Of a stretch of DNA of 64,000 bases, positions 7,306-16,874 are shown piece by piece. Made by a program: the position numbers and the translations under genes. Numbering within the stretch: the stretch's first letter is position 1; every line of letters begins with the position of its first letter. Source of the DNA: Enterobacter sp. 10-1 (GTDB lineage Bacteria; Pseudomonadota; Gammaproteobacteria; Enterobacterales; Enterobacteriaceae); the NCBI GenBank assembly GCA_002270295.1, contig NISF01000006.1, positions 1-64,000 on the forward strand, given 5' to 3'. Below the pieces are notes generated by a model that saw only the letters and a list, made by a program, of their open reading frames with translations, was not told the origin of the DNA and made no database searches.

Positions 7306-10300
7306 ACTTCGACGCCTCCCAGCAGGTATCGGTGGTTAAGATGAACATGGCTAATGATGCGGCAAAGATCGGCAACGGTAGGGGGAACGTCAGCGATATG
7401 GCCGCTATCGTCGATTTTTAGCAGCCAGGTTTGCTCGTTTTGCCGTACGTGGACGCTGTCGTCCTCTACGAAGAAGCCGGGGTTGCTGCTGTTGGCGAAA
7501 TCCTGCGCCAGGCTAAAGACGGTAATTTTGTCTTTGTAGGGCTTGCCCTGCCAGGGGCAGAACTGCGCGCAGTTGCCGCATTCGTTGCAGTATGCGTCGA
7601 GATGCAGCGTCTGATAGCGGTTCTGGAACCCCGGCACGGCAATAGAGACGTTGGCGCGGTTTGGGCACACGTCCACGCATTTGCTGCACACGTAGTTGCA
7701 CTCCAGGCAGCGGGCCGCTTCCTGAGCAACGAACGCCTCGCGGTCATCGCTGGCCACCTCCGCGACGGCGATTGTCCCTTTGCGCTGGTAGATGTCCGCC
7801 GGATCGACGTTATTCCACTGTTTATGCTGATAGCGGGTGGCAATGTTTTCTCGCGCCAGAATAGCATCCGCTGCCCGACGGGCGTTGCCGATAGCCGAGA
7901 CGATGGATGACGGGCCGCGCTGGACGTCGCCGATAAGAAATACGCCCGGCAGCGCGGTTTCGCCGCTGAGATCGACCGCCGGCCAGCCGCTGCCGTCCAG
8001 CGGAATGCCCATCGCCGCCAGCGCCTCAACGTCCTGCTGTTCGCCGATGGCGGCGATCGCCGTGTCCGCCCGTAGGGTGCGGGTTTGGTTGGTTGCTAGC
8101 GGGCGACGGCGGCCCTGTTCATCGGCGTCGCCGAGCTGCATCACCCGGACGGTCAGCGTTCCGTCGGCGTAGAACTGCTCAGGATTACTCAGAAACTCGA
8201 ACGACACGCCGTCACGCAGCGCCTCTTCATACTCTTCGCGCCATGCCGGCATCTCCTGCTGCGAACGGCGGTAGACGATGGTGACTTTTTCCACGCCCGG
8301 CACCCGCATCGCGGCGCGCGCGCAGTCCATGGCGGTATTGCCCGCGCCGATAATCACCACCTGTTTGCCGAGCTGGAGGGCGTCACCGCGATTATATTCG
8401 CGTAAGAACTGCAGCGATTTGCGCACGTTAGGGTTATCACCGCCGAGGCTTACGCCGCTGTTTTTGTCGGTACCGGTGCCGACCAGCACGTAGCGGTAGC
8501 CCTCGCGGCGAAGTTTCTCCACCGTCAGCAGCGGATCGCAGCCGTAGACGATATTAACGCCGTGCTCGATCACGAAGTCGATATCGTGCTGGATAAGCTC
8601 GGCGGGGATGCGGAACTGAGGAATGATATTGCGCACCACGCCGCCCGCGTTGGCCTCGCGCTCAAACAGGGTCACCGGGTGTCCGGCGCGGGCCAGAAAG
8701 TAGCCTGCGGCAAGCCCCGCCGGGCCCGCCCCGATCACCGCCACCGGGTTCATCGCACCGGAACCGGCCGGTTTGTGCCAGCGCCGCTGATACTCTTCCC
8801 AGCCTTTCTCGAGCGCGATTTTCTTCAGTTCGCGAATATTGAGCGAACTGTCGTAGTCAAGGCGGGTACAGTTATGCTGGCACTGATGATCGCAAATATG
8901 GCCGGTAATGGCCGGCAGCGCGTTACGCTGATAGATAAGCTCAAGGGCGTCGGCATAGCGCTGCTCGCCCAGCAGGCGAATATACTCGGGAATATCCTGC
9001 TTAATCGCGCAGGCGCTCACGCACGGCGCGACGTAGCAGTCGGTGAGCGGCAGCGGCTCTGCGACCACAATGCGGTCCTGAGGTTTCCAGTGCTTCTGGG
9101 TGTACTCCATGCTGATGGCCTTTTCGGCCAGCGCGCTGAGGCGCCCGACGTCCACCTGCTGCAGCTCCCACCCGTTGGCCTGTTCCAGCTCGCGCATGCA
9201 GGCGCTTAGCCGCAGATAGCCGCCCGGTTTTAGCAGGTCGGTGGCCATAGTAATCGGGCGGATCCCGGTTTCAAATATCTCGCGGATCGTCAGCTGGCTG
9301 GCGCCGCCGGAGTAGGAAATAGGCAGCCTGCCGTTAAATTCGCGCGACAGCAGGGCGGCGACGTTGATGGCGAGGGGGAAGAGCGCCCGTCCGGACATAT
9401 ACATCTCATCGCCGGGCAAAGCGCCTTTGCGATTGATCGTCCCGAGGGTGTTGGTCAGCTTGACGCCGAAACCTAGCGCTTTTTCTTTCGCCAGCGCCAT
9501 CAGGCGATGAAGCATCTCCAGCGCCTGACCGATTTTCAGGTCGTGATCGAAGGATTCTTCACTGAGGCCGATATAGCTAAAGCCGCAGGTATCGAGGATT
9601 TCACGCACTCGCGGATAGCCAAGCAGCGTCGGATTGAGCTTCACGAAGGTATTAAGCCCTTTCTCTTCCAGCATATAGCGGCAGATGGCCTCAATTTCAT
9701 CAGGCGGACAGCCGTGCATGGTCGAGAGCGTGACGCCGCTAACCAGCCTGCCCGGGACCCGCTGGGCCAGCTTCGCCAGCTGCGGACGAATGTCCTCAAG
9801 CTGATTGCCGACCACAAAGCGGTCGCTATGCGTCCAGCGGTAAAGCGTATCGCGATACTGCGCGAATTTCGGATGAGATCCGGCATCCATCATATTGTCG
9901 ATAAACTGCTGCATCGGCGGCTGCTTAATGCCGTCGAGGTTATAGCCGACGCTCATATTAAAAATAAACGACTTGGCGGATTTTGACGGCGTGAACGGGA
10001 ATATCTCTTCCAGCAGATGGAGGATAAACCAGGCCTTCAGATATTCATCCCAGGCTTTGAGCAGCGTAAATTCGGTGGACCATTCGGTGTTAAAACACTC
10101 ATCTTCGGCGTCAATGCAGGGCTTTTCCAGCTCAAGGCGGTCGAGTATCTGCACGGTTTTCAGCTCAATAAACCTTCCGCCGGTGAGCCATGAGGTGATG
10201 ATATTTTGCGCCAGCTGGGTGTGCGGCCCGGCGGCGGGGCCGATGGGCGTGGCGCAGCTCTCGCCAAATACGCTCACTCGTCTGGATGTCGCCGGGATAT

Positions 10301-10406
10301 AAAACTGTTGTTCCGGGATACCAAAAATTGAACGGTGGTGCTGATACTCATCAAAAATACGCGTCAAAAGTTCCTCAAACGGGACGGGACGCATAATATC
10401 ACCCAT
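7302..10406 (-). CDS. ygfK: Large Fe-S flavoprotein YgfK (putative selenate reductase subunit family)
   Basis: 1034-residue cytoplasmic oxidoreductase, full length against E. coli YgfK (1032 aa). Order of parts: an N-terminal TIM-barrel-like region related to dihydropyrimidine dehydrogenase (1-420); a cysteine-rich GltD-type Fe-S segment around 455-510 (CVAPCVSACAIKQD ... CDHQCQHNC); FAD-binding GAGPAGLAAG near 555; NAD(P)-binding GAGNTAMDCAR near 690; and two C-terminal [4Fe-4S] motifs, CLECNYVCSKCVDVCP near 900 and CNECGNCAQFC near 940. The layout suits reductive or oxidative chemistry on a pyrimidine/purine ring with electrons from NAD(P)H or ferredoxin. It is first gene of the ygfK-ssnA pair. 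The name selenate reductase is historical; a role in urate catabolism is better supported by context. Confidence 0.93.
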   Translation of the reverse strand: MGDIMRPVPFEELLTRIFDEYQHHRSIFGIPEQQFYIPATSRRVSVFGESCATPIGPAAGPHTQLAQNIITSWLTGGRFIELKTVQILDRLELEKPCIDAEDECFNTEWSTEFTLLKAWDEYLKAWFILHLLEEIFPFTPSKSAKSFIFNMSVGYNLDGIKQPPMQQFIDNMMDAGSHPKFAQYRDTLYRWTHSDRFVVGNQLEDIRPQLAKLAQRVPGRLVSGVTLSTMHGCPPDEIEAICRYMLEEKGLNTFVKLNPTLLGYPRVREILDTCGFSYIGLSEESFDHDLKIGQALEMLHRLMALAKEKALGFGVKLTNTLGTINRKGALPGDEMYMSGRALFPLAINVAALLSREFNGRLPISYSGGASQLTIREIFETGIRPITMATDLLKPGGYLRLSACMRELEQANGWELQQVDVGRLSALAEKAISMEYTQKHWKPQDRIVVAEPLPLTDCYVAPCVSACAIKQDIPEYIRLLGEQRYADALELIYQRNALPAITGHICDHQCQHNCTRLDYDSSLNIRELKKIALEKGWEEYQRRWHKPAGSGAMNPVAVIGAGPAGLAAGYFLARAGHPVTLFEREANAGGVVRNIIPQFRIPAELIQHDIDFVIEHGVNIVYGCDPLLTVEKLRREGYRYVLVGTGTDKNSGVSLGGDNPNVRKSLQFLREYNRGDALQLGKQVVIIGAGNTAMDCARAAMRVPGVEKVTIVYRRSQQEMPAWREEYEEALRDGVSFEFLSNPEQFYADGTLTVRVMQLGDADEQGRRRPLATNQTRTLRADTAIAAIGEQQDVEALAAMGIPLDGSGWPAVDLSGETALPGVFLIGDVQRGPSSIVSAIGNARRAADAILARENIATRYQHKQWNNVDPADIYQRKGTIAVAEVASDDREAFVAQEAARCLECNYVCSKCVDVCPNRANVSIAVPGFQNRYQTLHLDAYCNECGNCAQFCPWQGKPYKDKITVFSLAQDFANSSNPGFFVEDDSVHVRQNEQTWLLKIDDSGHIADVPPTVADLCRIISHVHLNHRYLLGGVEV

Positions 10407-11063
10407 AACCCTCTCCTTAGATTCATTTATGAGATCAACGTTGCCGGTACGGGCTCGTTATTTTTAAGGCTGCCGCTTTGCGAGCGACGGAAAAATAGCG
10501 GGCGTCGCATTAATTCCGACGGATGGGAAAGGAACAGCAACATTCGCACCAGTTATTTCACTGGTGGCAGGATTAGGCATAAATTTGTGAAGGAACTCTA
10601 AATTAAAGGTGGTTATTGTCGCGATGACGTCGGTCTAAATGGGAATTAAAATCACTCAATAAAATGTCGGGAGAGTATTGTTAAAAATTATCCGCGAGCT
10701 ATCACAATGATAATATTTTTTTAGCGGATTTATTATGCTGCGCGCGAATTATTCAGGTAAATGAATAACGGACATTCCGTCGGCAAATAAAGCCGTCCGT
10801 CTGACCCCGCTTTCCGCGACGCTGTTCACGAATTTGCGCTAAAAGCCGCGGCTCAGCATGAACCTTGCATACTCAATTCTGCCGTCAGGCCGTTGTCGTC
10901 AACGCTGCCCGCCGGTTCAGGCGCGCCGGCAGGGCGTCGCCGATGTGGTTGTTGAATCAGCTGTCTCAAAGTGAGAATGGGCGGCCAGCTCGCAGACGAT
11001 GCATTGGAGAGTAAAGGACCCGGCCCGGTCGGGCTGACCACAGGAATAGCCATTGAGGTTGTT
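10407..11063. other. Divergent intergenic region ygfK / xdhC-like (657 nt)
   Basis: No gene I can support. AT-rich in the middle (10620-10780), as expected of a promoter region. A sequence TGGCAG-GATTA-GGCAT at 10565-10580 on the plus strand fits the -24/-12 spacing of sigma54 promoters but is nearly 500 nt from the next plus-strand gene, so it may be chance. An in-frame extension of the downstream gene back to 10971 lacks a ribosome site. Confidence 0.35.
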
Positions 11064-11891
11064 ATGAATATTTTCTCAGAAGCCGCAAGGCTTGAAGCAC
11101 AAAACTGCCCGTTTGCGCTGGCGCAAATCGTCGAGAGCCGCGGCTCAACGCCCAGGCACTCCGCGCAGATGCTGATCCGCGCTGATGGGAGCATTATTGG
11201 CACCATCGGCGGTGGGATGGTCGAACGCAAGGTCATTGATGAAGCGCTGGAGGCCTTGGCTGAAAAGGCCTCGCGCATGTTTCATGGCCGGATGGCGCGC
11301 AGCGGCACCGACGCCGTGGGTTCCGACTGCGGCGGGGCAATGTCGGTGTTTATCAGCGTCCACTGCCAGCGACCGCGGCTGGTGCTGGTCGGGGGCGGGC
11401 ACGTTAATCGCGCAGTTGCGCAGGGCGCCGCGCTGCTGGGATTCGAAGTTGTCGTCGTCGATATCCATTCTGCCAGCCTCGATCCGCAGCTGTTTCCGCC
11501 GACGACCCGGCTGCTGCATGCCGACAGCTTCGCCGCAGCCGTTGAACAGCTGGCGGTTCGTCATGATGATTTTGTCCTGATCGCCACGAATAACAAAGAT
11601 CGTGAAGCGCTGGATAAGCTGATCGCCCGGCCGGTGGCCTGGCTGGGGCTGCTGGCCAGCCGCCGCAAGGTGCAGGTTTTTTTACGCCAGCTGCGGGAAA
11701 GCGGGGTGGCGGAAGAGCATATTGCGCGTCTCCATGCGCCGGTAGGCTACAACATTGGCGCCGAAACGCCGCACGAGATTGCCGTCAGCGTACTGGCCGA
11801 GATCCTGCAGATTAAAAATCAGGCTCCCGGCGGTCTGATGATGTCTGTACATTCGGAAATTGAGGGACAAAAAGCGCTGACGACCGCATGA
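11064..11891 (+). CDS. XdhC/CoxI-family molybdenum cofactor insertion chaperone
   Basis: 275-residue protein of the XdhC family, which binds and sulfurates molybdenum cofactor before insertion into xanthine-dehydrogenase-type enzymes. Visible features are the N-terminal stretch VESRGSTPRHSAQMLI, GTIGGGMVE near 51-59, and a Rossmann-like VLVGGGHVNRAVAQ near 105. Start at 11064 (MNIFSEAARL) follows the family; the longer frame from 10971 adds 31 unrelated residues. E. coli has the longer XdhC-like protein YqeB in the corresponding cluster. No xanthine dehydrogenase or XdhD-type hydroxylase gene lies in this window, so the client enzyme must be beyond the left edge or elsewhere. Confidence 0.8.
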   Translation: MNIFSEAARLEAQNCPFALAQIVESRGSTPRHSAQMLIRADGSIIGTIGGGMVERKVIDEALEALAEKASRMFHGRMARSGTDAVGSDCGGAMSVFISVHCQRPRLVLVGGGHVNRAVAQGAALLGFEVVVVDIHSASLDPQLFPPTTRLLHADSFAAAVEQLAVRHDDFVLIATNNKDREALDKLIARPVAWLGLLASRRKVQVFLRQLRESGVAEEHIARLHAPVGYNIGAETPHEIAVSVLAEILQIKNQAPGGLMMSVHSEIEGQKALTTA

Positions 11892-11938
11892 TGCGACTCC
11901 CCCGCGACGGAGGCGAGGGGCCGCTGGCGCCGGGTTGG

Positions 11939-12871
11939 CTACCCCTCAATCAGCGTCCCCGTTTTTCCTTCTATCCCTTCCCGGGCCTTGCTTAGCATGG
12001 TAATTAAGGCCCGGCGCCCAGGCCGCGAACGGGCGAACGCCGCGGCGGCTTCGACTTTCGGCAGCATAGAGCCTTTGGCGAAATGACCTTCGGCAATAAA
12101 GCGGTCGATATCGTTAAGCGAGAGCCTGTCCAGCCATTGCTGATTAGGCTGGCCAAAGTTGATCGCCACTTTTTCCACCGCGGTGAGGATAATCAGCATA
12201 TCGGCATCGATCGTGGCGGCGAGCCTGGCGCTGGCCCGGTCCTTATCAATGACCGCGCTAACCCCGCGCAGGTGGTTCCCCTCGCGGATCACCGGGATAC
12301 CGCCGCCGCCGACGGTAATCACCACCTGTCCGGCATCCATCAGCGCCTTCACCGTCTCTTTTTCGATAATATCGACGGGCTCCGGGGAGGCCACCACCCG
12401 ACGATAGCCGCGCCCGGCATCCTCTTTCAGCGTGTAGCCCTGGCGGATCAGGACCTGGGCTTCCGCTGCGCTGAAGAATGAGCCGATGGGTTTGCTGGGA
12501 TCGCGGAAAGCTTCATCGGCGGCGTCAACCTCAACCTGGGTGATCACCGTGGCGACCGGAACGGGCATCCCGCGCGCGAGCAGCGCCTCACGCAGCGCAT
12601 TTTGCAGATCGTAGCCAATATACCCCTGGCTGAGCGCGACGCAGACCGACATCGGCAGCATCGGGGTATGGGCCTCGGTTTTGGCGGCGGCCTCGAAGGC
12701 CAGATTGATCATCCCGACCTGCGGGCCGTTGCCGTGCGTCACCACGACCTGATGCCCTTGGGCAATGAGATCCACAATCGCCTGCGCCGTTTGCGTAACG
12801 GCCTGCATCTGTCCGGCAAGATCGTCCCCTAAGGCATTCCCGCCGAGGGCGAGAACAATTTTCTTACTCAT
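11939..12871 (-). CDS. yqeA: Carbamate kinase YqeA
   Basis: 310-residue carbamate kinase, the size of E. coli YqeA. Converts carbamoyl phosphate plus ADP to ATP, CO2 and ammonia. Motifs: LALGGNALGDD near residue 7, VTHGNGPQVG near 44, and the glycine-rich VGGGGIPV near 207. It is the last gene of the ygeW operon, 12 nt after hyuA, with ribosome site AGAGAGGAA. It is the energy-yielding step: YgeW-type carbamoyltransferase supplies carbamoyl phosphate and YqeA harvests it. It converges on the xdhC-like gene. Confidence 0.93.
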   Translation of the reverse strand: MSKKIVLALGGNALGDDLAGQMQAVTQTAQAIVDLIAQGHQVVVTHGNGPQVGMINLAFEAAAKTEAHTPMLPMSVCVALSQGYIGYDLQNALREALLARGMPVPVATVITQVEVDAADEAFRDPSKPIGSFFSAAEAQVLIRQGYTLKEDAGRGYRRVVASPEPVDIIEKETVKALMDAGQVVITVGGGGIPVIREGNHLRGVSAVIDKDRASARLAATIDADMLIILTAVEKVAINFGQPNQQWLDRLSLNDIDRFIAEGHFAKGSMLPKVEAAAAFARSRPGRRALITMLSKAREGIEGKTGTLIEG

Positions 12872-12883
12872 GGATTCCTCTCT

Positions 12884-14290
12884 TTAAAGGCGTGCGCCGC
12901 GCGCCAATGCCTGCGCGGTCGAAAAAGGGTTACGGCGTATAAAACGGCCTTGTCCGGCGCTGCCGGTAAAGGTGCCGTTGCTGAAAATGACCCTGCCATG
13001 AGACAGCGTCTGGCGGATGGCGCCCTGGCAAATAAACCCCTCCCACGGCGAGTAGTCGGCGTTGTCGTGGAGCTGCTGGTGGCGGATGGTGGTGGTTCGT
13101 CGCGGGTCGATAATGACCACATCGGCATCCGCGCCGGGCGCCAGCAGGCCTTTTTGCGGCCAGAGGCCAAACAGCTTCGCCGGAGTGGCGCTGGTGAGCG
13201 CCACGAAGCGCTCCGGCGAGATCCTTCCGCTCATCACGCCGTGCGAAAACAGCAGCAGCAGGCGGTTCTCAACCCCGGGAAGGCCGTTTGGACAGCGGCT
13301 AAAATCGCCGCCGGATAGCTGCCGCCGCTGGGCCATCGAGAAGGCGCAGTGATCGGTTGCCACCACGTCAATGGCGCCATCGGCTATGCCGCACCACAGC
13401 GCGTCGTTGTTGCTGGCGTTGCGCAGCGGCGGGCTGAGCAGAAACTGCAGCGCGTCATCACGCTCATAGCAGCGATCGTCGAGCAGCAGATACTGCGGGC
13501 AGGTTTCGACCCAAACCGGCTGTCGACGCGCCTGGGCAAGGCGGAGATAATCGAGCCCCAGTCGGTTAGACAGGTGCACGATATACAGCGGCGCGTTGCC
13601 GGCAAGCCGGGCCAGGTTGATCGTCCTGGCGATGGCTTCGGCCTCGCACTCCGGCGGACGACTCAAGGCGTGGTAGCGGGGCGCGGTTTTGCCGGCGGCG
13701 AGAAATTCGGCGCGCTTTTGCGCAATGGCGGCATCGTTTTCCGGGTGGACGGTGGTGAGCGCTCCGGCGTGATGCAGATGCTTTAGCGCCTGAAGCAACT
13801 CGTCATCGTTCAGCTTGTACTGGTAGGTTAAATAGAGCTTAAAGCTGCTGATCCCTGCCTCAACCATCGACGGAATTTCATCAAGAATGGCGTGGTTGAT
13901 ATGCTGAATAACGCCGTGAAAGCTGTAATCGATTGTCGCTTTGTAGGCGGCGTAGCCGTGGTAGGCTTCGAGCTGATGGTGCAGCCGGCAGCCGGCTGGC
14001 CCGAAGCCCATATGATCGATAATGGTCGTTGTTCCGCCGCAGGCGGCGGCGCGGGTACCGGTAAAAAAATCATCACAGCTGCGGGCGAGGCCGGTATCAA
14101 TATTGAAATGCGTGTGGACGTCAACGCCCCCCGGCATCACGTAGCATCCCTCGGCGTCAATTATTTCGCAGGGTTGCTCCACGGCGATGTCTGCCGCCAG
14201 CTGGCTGATTAATCCGTTTTCAATCAGCAGGTCCTGTTTGGCCTGGCCGTCAGCGTTGACGACGGTGCCATTTTTAATCAGTACGCGCAT
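12884..14290 (-). CDS. hyuA: D-phenylhydantoinase / dihydropyrimidinase-like HyuA
   Basis: 468-residue cyclic amidohydrolase (E. coli HyuA 461 aa). Metal-binding motifs: GGVDVHTHFNID near 54-65, the segment SSFKLYLTYQYK near 145-156 with the lysine that is carbamylated in the family, HPENDAAI near 181, and ATDHCAFS near 310. The family opens hydantoin, dihydropyrimidine or allantoin-type rings. In this cluster it probably hydrolyses a cyclic ureide arising from urate (inference). It lies 51 nt downstream of ygeY and 12 nt upstream of yqeA on the same strand. Confidence 0.92.
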   Translation of the reverse strand: MRVLIKNGTVVNADGQAKQDLLIENGLISQLAADIAVEQPCEIIDAEGCYVMPGGVDVHTHFNIDTGLARSCDDFFTGTRAAACGGTTTIIDHMGFGPAGCRLHHQLEAYHGYAAYKATIDYSFHGVIQHINHAILDEIPSMVEAGISSFKLYLTYQYKLNDDELLQALKHLHHAGALTTVHPENDAAIAQKRAEFLAAGKTAPRYHALSRPPECEAEAIARTINLARLAGNAPLYIVHLSNRLGLDYLRLAQARRQPVWVETCPQYLLLDDRCYERDDALQFLLSPPLRNASNNDALWCGIADGAIDVVATDHCAFSMAQRRQLSGGDFSRCPNGLPGVENRLLLLFSHGVMSGRISPERFVALTSATPAKLFGLWPQKGLLAPGADADVVIIDPRRTTTIRHQQLHDNADYSPWEGFICQGAIRQTLSHGRVIFSNGTFTGSAGQGRFIRRNPFSTAQALARGARL

Positions 14291-14341
14291 AAAAAGCTCC
14301 AGACTCCCGTCGCAGGCGGCGGGAGGGATTGCGGATCATTA

Positions 14342-15553
14342 TTATTCTGTTGCCAGCCAGCTAAGCGGGATAGCGGCGTACATTGCGGCGCAGGTCACGA
14401 GGTGCGATTTCCAGGTTTTTTCATTCGGGGCGTGGGCTTCCGGCTCTTTGCCGGGGCCAAAGCCAATGACCGGGATCCCGTGACGGCCCATGATCGAAAC
14501 GCCGTTGGTAGAGAACGTCCATTTATCGACCACCGGCGCTTTGCCGAACAGGCCTTCATAGGCGTTGCTGAGCGCCTGGACGGTAAAGTGGTTCTCCTCT
14601 ACTTTCCAGGTCGGGAAATAGCACTCTGTGGGGTAGACGAGGCCGGTCCAGGAAGGGCGATCGTAGTTGTACATCGACACCACGGCCCCCGTTTTTTGTA
14701 CCGCCGGCAGGGCGCGGATTTCGTCCAGCGCGCCTTCCCAGGTTTCTCCCCAGGTCAGGCGGCGGTCGATGGAGACGGCGCAGCTGTCGGCGACCGCGCA
14801 GCGGCTTGGCGAGGTAAAGAAGATTTCCGAAACGGTCAGGGTACCTTTGCCGAGGAAGTCGTCGTTGCCCAGATGTCGGGAAAGGTCCTGCAGTTCGTTA
14901 AGAATCGGCCCCATTTTGAAAATAGCGTTATCGCCGCGTTCCGGCGCCGAGCCGTGACAGCTGACCCCCTGTACGTCCACGCGGATCTCCATGCGCCCGC
15001 GCTGGCCGCGGTATATCTGGCAGTCGGTGGGCTCAGTGCTGACCACGAACTCGGGGCGAATGCCGGACTGCTCGATGATGTACTGCCAGCAGAGGCCGTC
15101 GCAGTCCTCTTCCTGGACGGTGCCGGTCACCAGCAGGGTATACTCATCCTCCAGGCCCAGGTCTTTGATGATTTTTCCGGCATACACCATTGAGGCCATG
15201 CCGCCTTCCTGATCCGACGTCCCGCGCCCGCCGATCAGCTCGTCGGTCTCCATACCCTCGTAGGGGTCGAAATTCCAGTTTTTGATATTGCCGATGCCCA
15301 CGGTATCGATATGCGCATCCATTGCCACCAGGCGCGGGCCGTGGCCGATATAGCCGAGTATGTTGCCCATCGGGTCGATTTCAACTTTGTCGAAACCGAC
15401 CTTCTCCATCTCTTCTTTTATTCGCTGGACGACGCGCTTTTCGTCGCAGCTTTCGCTGGGTATGGCCACCATATCGCGTAAAAAGCGGGTCATGTCCTGC
15501 TGGTAGTGGTTGGCTCTTTCGAGAATCAGTTTGAATGGAATTTGCTTTGCCAT
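14342..15553 (-). CDS. ygeY: M20-family peptidase/deacetylase YgeY
   Basis: 403-residue zinc amidohydrolase of the ArgE/DapE (M20) family, length as in E. coli YgeY. Zinc-site motifs are visible: [10 protein letters not shown] near 78-87, RGTSDQEGG near 110-118 and the catalytic pair in QEEDCDG near 148. The E. coli homologue is annotated as a putative peptidase or acetylornithine-deacetylase-like enzyme; in anaerobic urate clusters it is taken to cleave an N-carbamoyl or N-acyl intermediate passed to YgeX. Middle gene of the ygeW-yqeA operon. Confidence 0.92.
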   Translation of the reverse strand: MAKQIPFKLILERANHYQQDMTRFLRDMVAIPSESCDEKRVVQRIKEEMEKVGFDKVEIDPMGNILGYIGHGPRLVAMDAHIDTVGIGNIKNWNFDPYEGMETDELIGGRGTSDQEGGMASMVYAGKIIKDLGLEDEYTLLVTGTVQEEDCDGLCWQYIIEQSGIRPEFVVSTEPTDCQIYRGQRGRMEIRVDVQGVSCHGSAPERGDNAIFKMGPILNELQDLSRHLGNDDFLGKGTLTVSEIFFTSPSRCAVADSCAVSIDRRLTWGETWEGALDEIRALPAVQKTGAVVSMYNYDRPSWTGLVYPTECYFPTWKVEENHFTVQALSNAYEGLFGKAPVVDKWTFSTNGVSIMGRHGIPVIGFGPGKEPEAHAPNEKTWKSHLVTCAAMYAAIPLSWLATE

Positions 15554-15614
15554 GGATTCGTTCTCCGGTCCTGTTTTCCCGCCGCGCGGGATGAGTTGAA
15601 AAGTATGCTGAGGC

Positions 15615-16814
15615 CTATCGCGTCGCCGGGTGTTTGCCTTCCCAGACCACTTCCCGGTAGTGCTTCACGTCGGTGTCACCTTCGGTGCTGATGACCAGCA
15701 CGATGGAGTCGCTGTCCAGCCTGAGCTTGTGCATTAGCGCTTCGCGCTGGGGATGAAAATGTACGGCGGCCAGCACTCCGAGACCGACGGCGCCGGACTC
15801 GCCGGAAATCACCCGCGGATCGTCGCCGGTAGGGTTACCCAGCACGCGCATCCCGAGGGCGGCAACGGCGTCCTGACAGGAGATAAACTGGGTGGCGCAG
15901 TTGCGCAGAATTTCCCAGCCCAGCGGGTTGGGTTCGCCGCAGGCCAGGCCGGCCATGATGGTGGCCATTTCGCCGCCGACGTTGACGATTTGGCCTTTAA
16001 CGCCGGAGCGGTATAAGCAGTCGGCCAGCTCAGGTTCGATAATCACCGAATGCAAATTGTTGGCGCCATAGGCGTCGACCAGGTAGCCCAGCACGCCGCC
16101 CGCCATCGCGCCGACGCCGGCCTGCAGGAACACGTGAGTGGGGCGGGCAATTCCCATCGAGGAGATCTGCTCGACCGCTTCGTCGGCAAGGGTGGCGTAG
16201 CCTTGCATAATCCAGGTCGGGATGCGGGTATATCCTTCCCAGGCCGTATCCTGCACCACCTCCCAGCCGTTTTGCTGCGCCGTTTGCAGAGTGAAGCGCA
16301 CGGTATCGTCGTAGTTCATTTCGGTGACGATACATTCGGCGCCGAGGCGTCGGATGGCGTCGACGCGCTCCTGAGCAGACCCTTTTGGCATGTAGATCAC
16401 CGCATTCTGCCCCAGCTGCTGGGCGGCCCACGCCACGCCGCGGCCGTGGTTGCCGTCGGTGGTCGTCGCGAAGGTCATCTTCTCCGTCATGCCGGGCCTG
16501 AACGTGTCGAAGGAAAATTCGTTGATATCCAGGCGGTATTTTTCGCACAGCAGCTGCGCAATGGCCCAGGCGCCGCCGAGCATCTTGAATGCGTTCAGGC
16601 CGAAGCGCTGCGATTCGTCTTTGACCAGAATCCGGCCCAGGCCAAAGAGGGCGGCAAGGTCGTTCAGGGCATACAGCGGGGTGGGTTTATAGCCGGTGAT
16701 TTTTTGATGAAAATGGCGCGCCTGTTTCGCCTGCTGGCGAGAAAAAAGCGGCGAACTGATGGCGTTAAAAAACCGATTATCGGCAATATCCATTTTCAAT
16801 GAGAAAGCAGACAT
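15615..16814 (-). CDS. ygeX: 2,3-diaminopropionate ammonia-lyase YgeX
   Basis: 399-residue PLP fold-II enzyme (E. coli YgeX 398 aa), converting diaminopropionate to pyruvate and two ammonia. The PLP lysine is in [12 protein letters not shown] near residue 77; substrate and cofactor motifs TTDGNHGRG near 120 and GEPNPLGW are intact, as is GVGAMAGG near 218. It provides the carbon exit of the pathway (pyruvate). Spaced 60 nt after ygeW and 61 nt before ygeY. Confidence 0.95.
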   Translation of the reverse strand: MSAFSLKMDIADNRFFNAISSPLFSRQQAKQARHFHQKITGYKPTPLYALNDLAALFGLGRILVKDESQRFGLNAFKMLGGAWAIAQLLCEKYRLDINEFSFDTFRPGMTEKMTFATTTDGNHGRGVAWAAQQLGQNAVIYMPKGSAQERVDAIRRLGAECIVTEMNYDDTVRFTLQTAQQNGWEVVQDTAWEGYTRIPTWIMQGYATLADEAVEQISSMGIARPTHVFLQAGVGAMAGGVLGYLVDAYGANNLHSVIIEPELADCLYRSGVKGQIVNVGGEMATIMAGLACGEPNPLGWEILRNCATQFISCQDAVAALGMRVLGNPTGDDPRVISGESGAVGLGVLAAVHFHPQREALMHKLRLDSDSIVLVISTEGDTDVKHYREVVWEGKHPATR

Positions 16815-16874
16815 ACTCTTTCCTTATCCTTCATGGCGTGAGCGGAGAGCCGGCCAGCAGGCCGGCCTGAGGGG

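Noticed and set aside
10565..10580. Sigma54-like TGGCAG-N5-GGCAT on the plus strand
   Set aside because: No gene starts within 450 nt downstream and the boxes are imperfect; left as a remark only.
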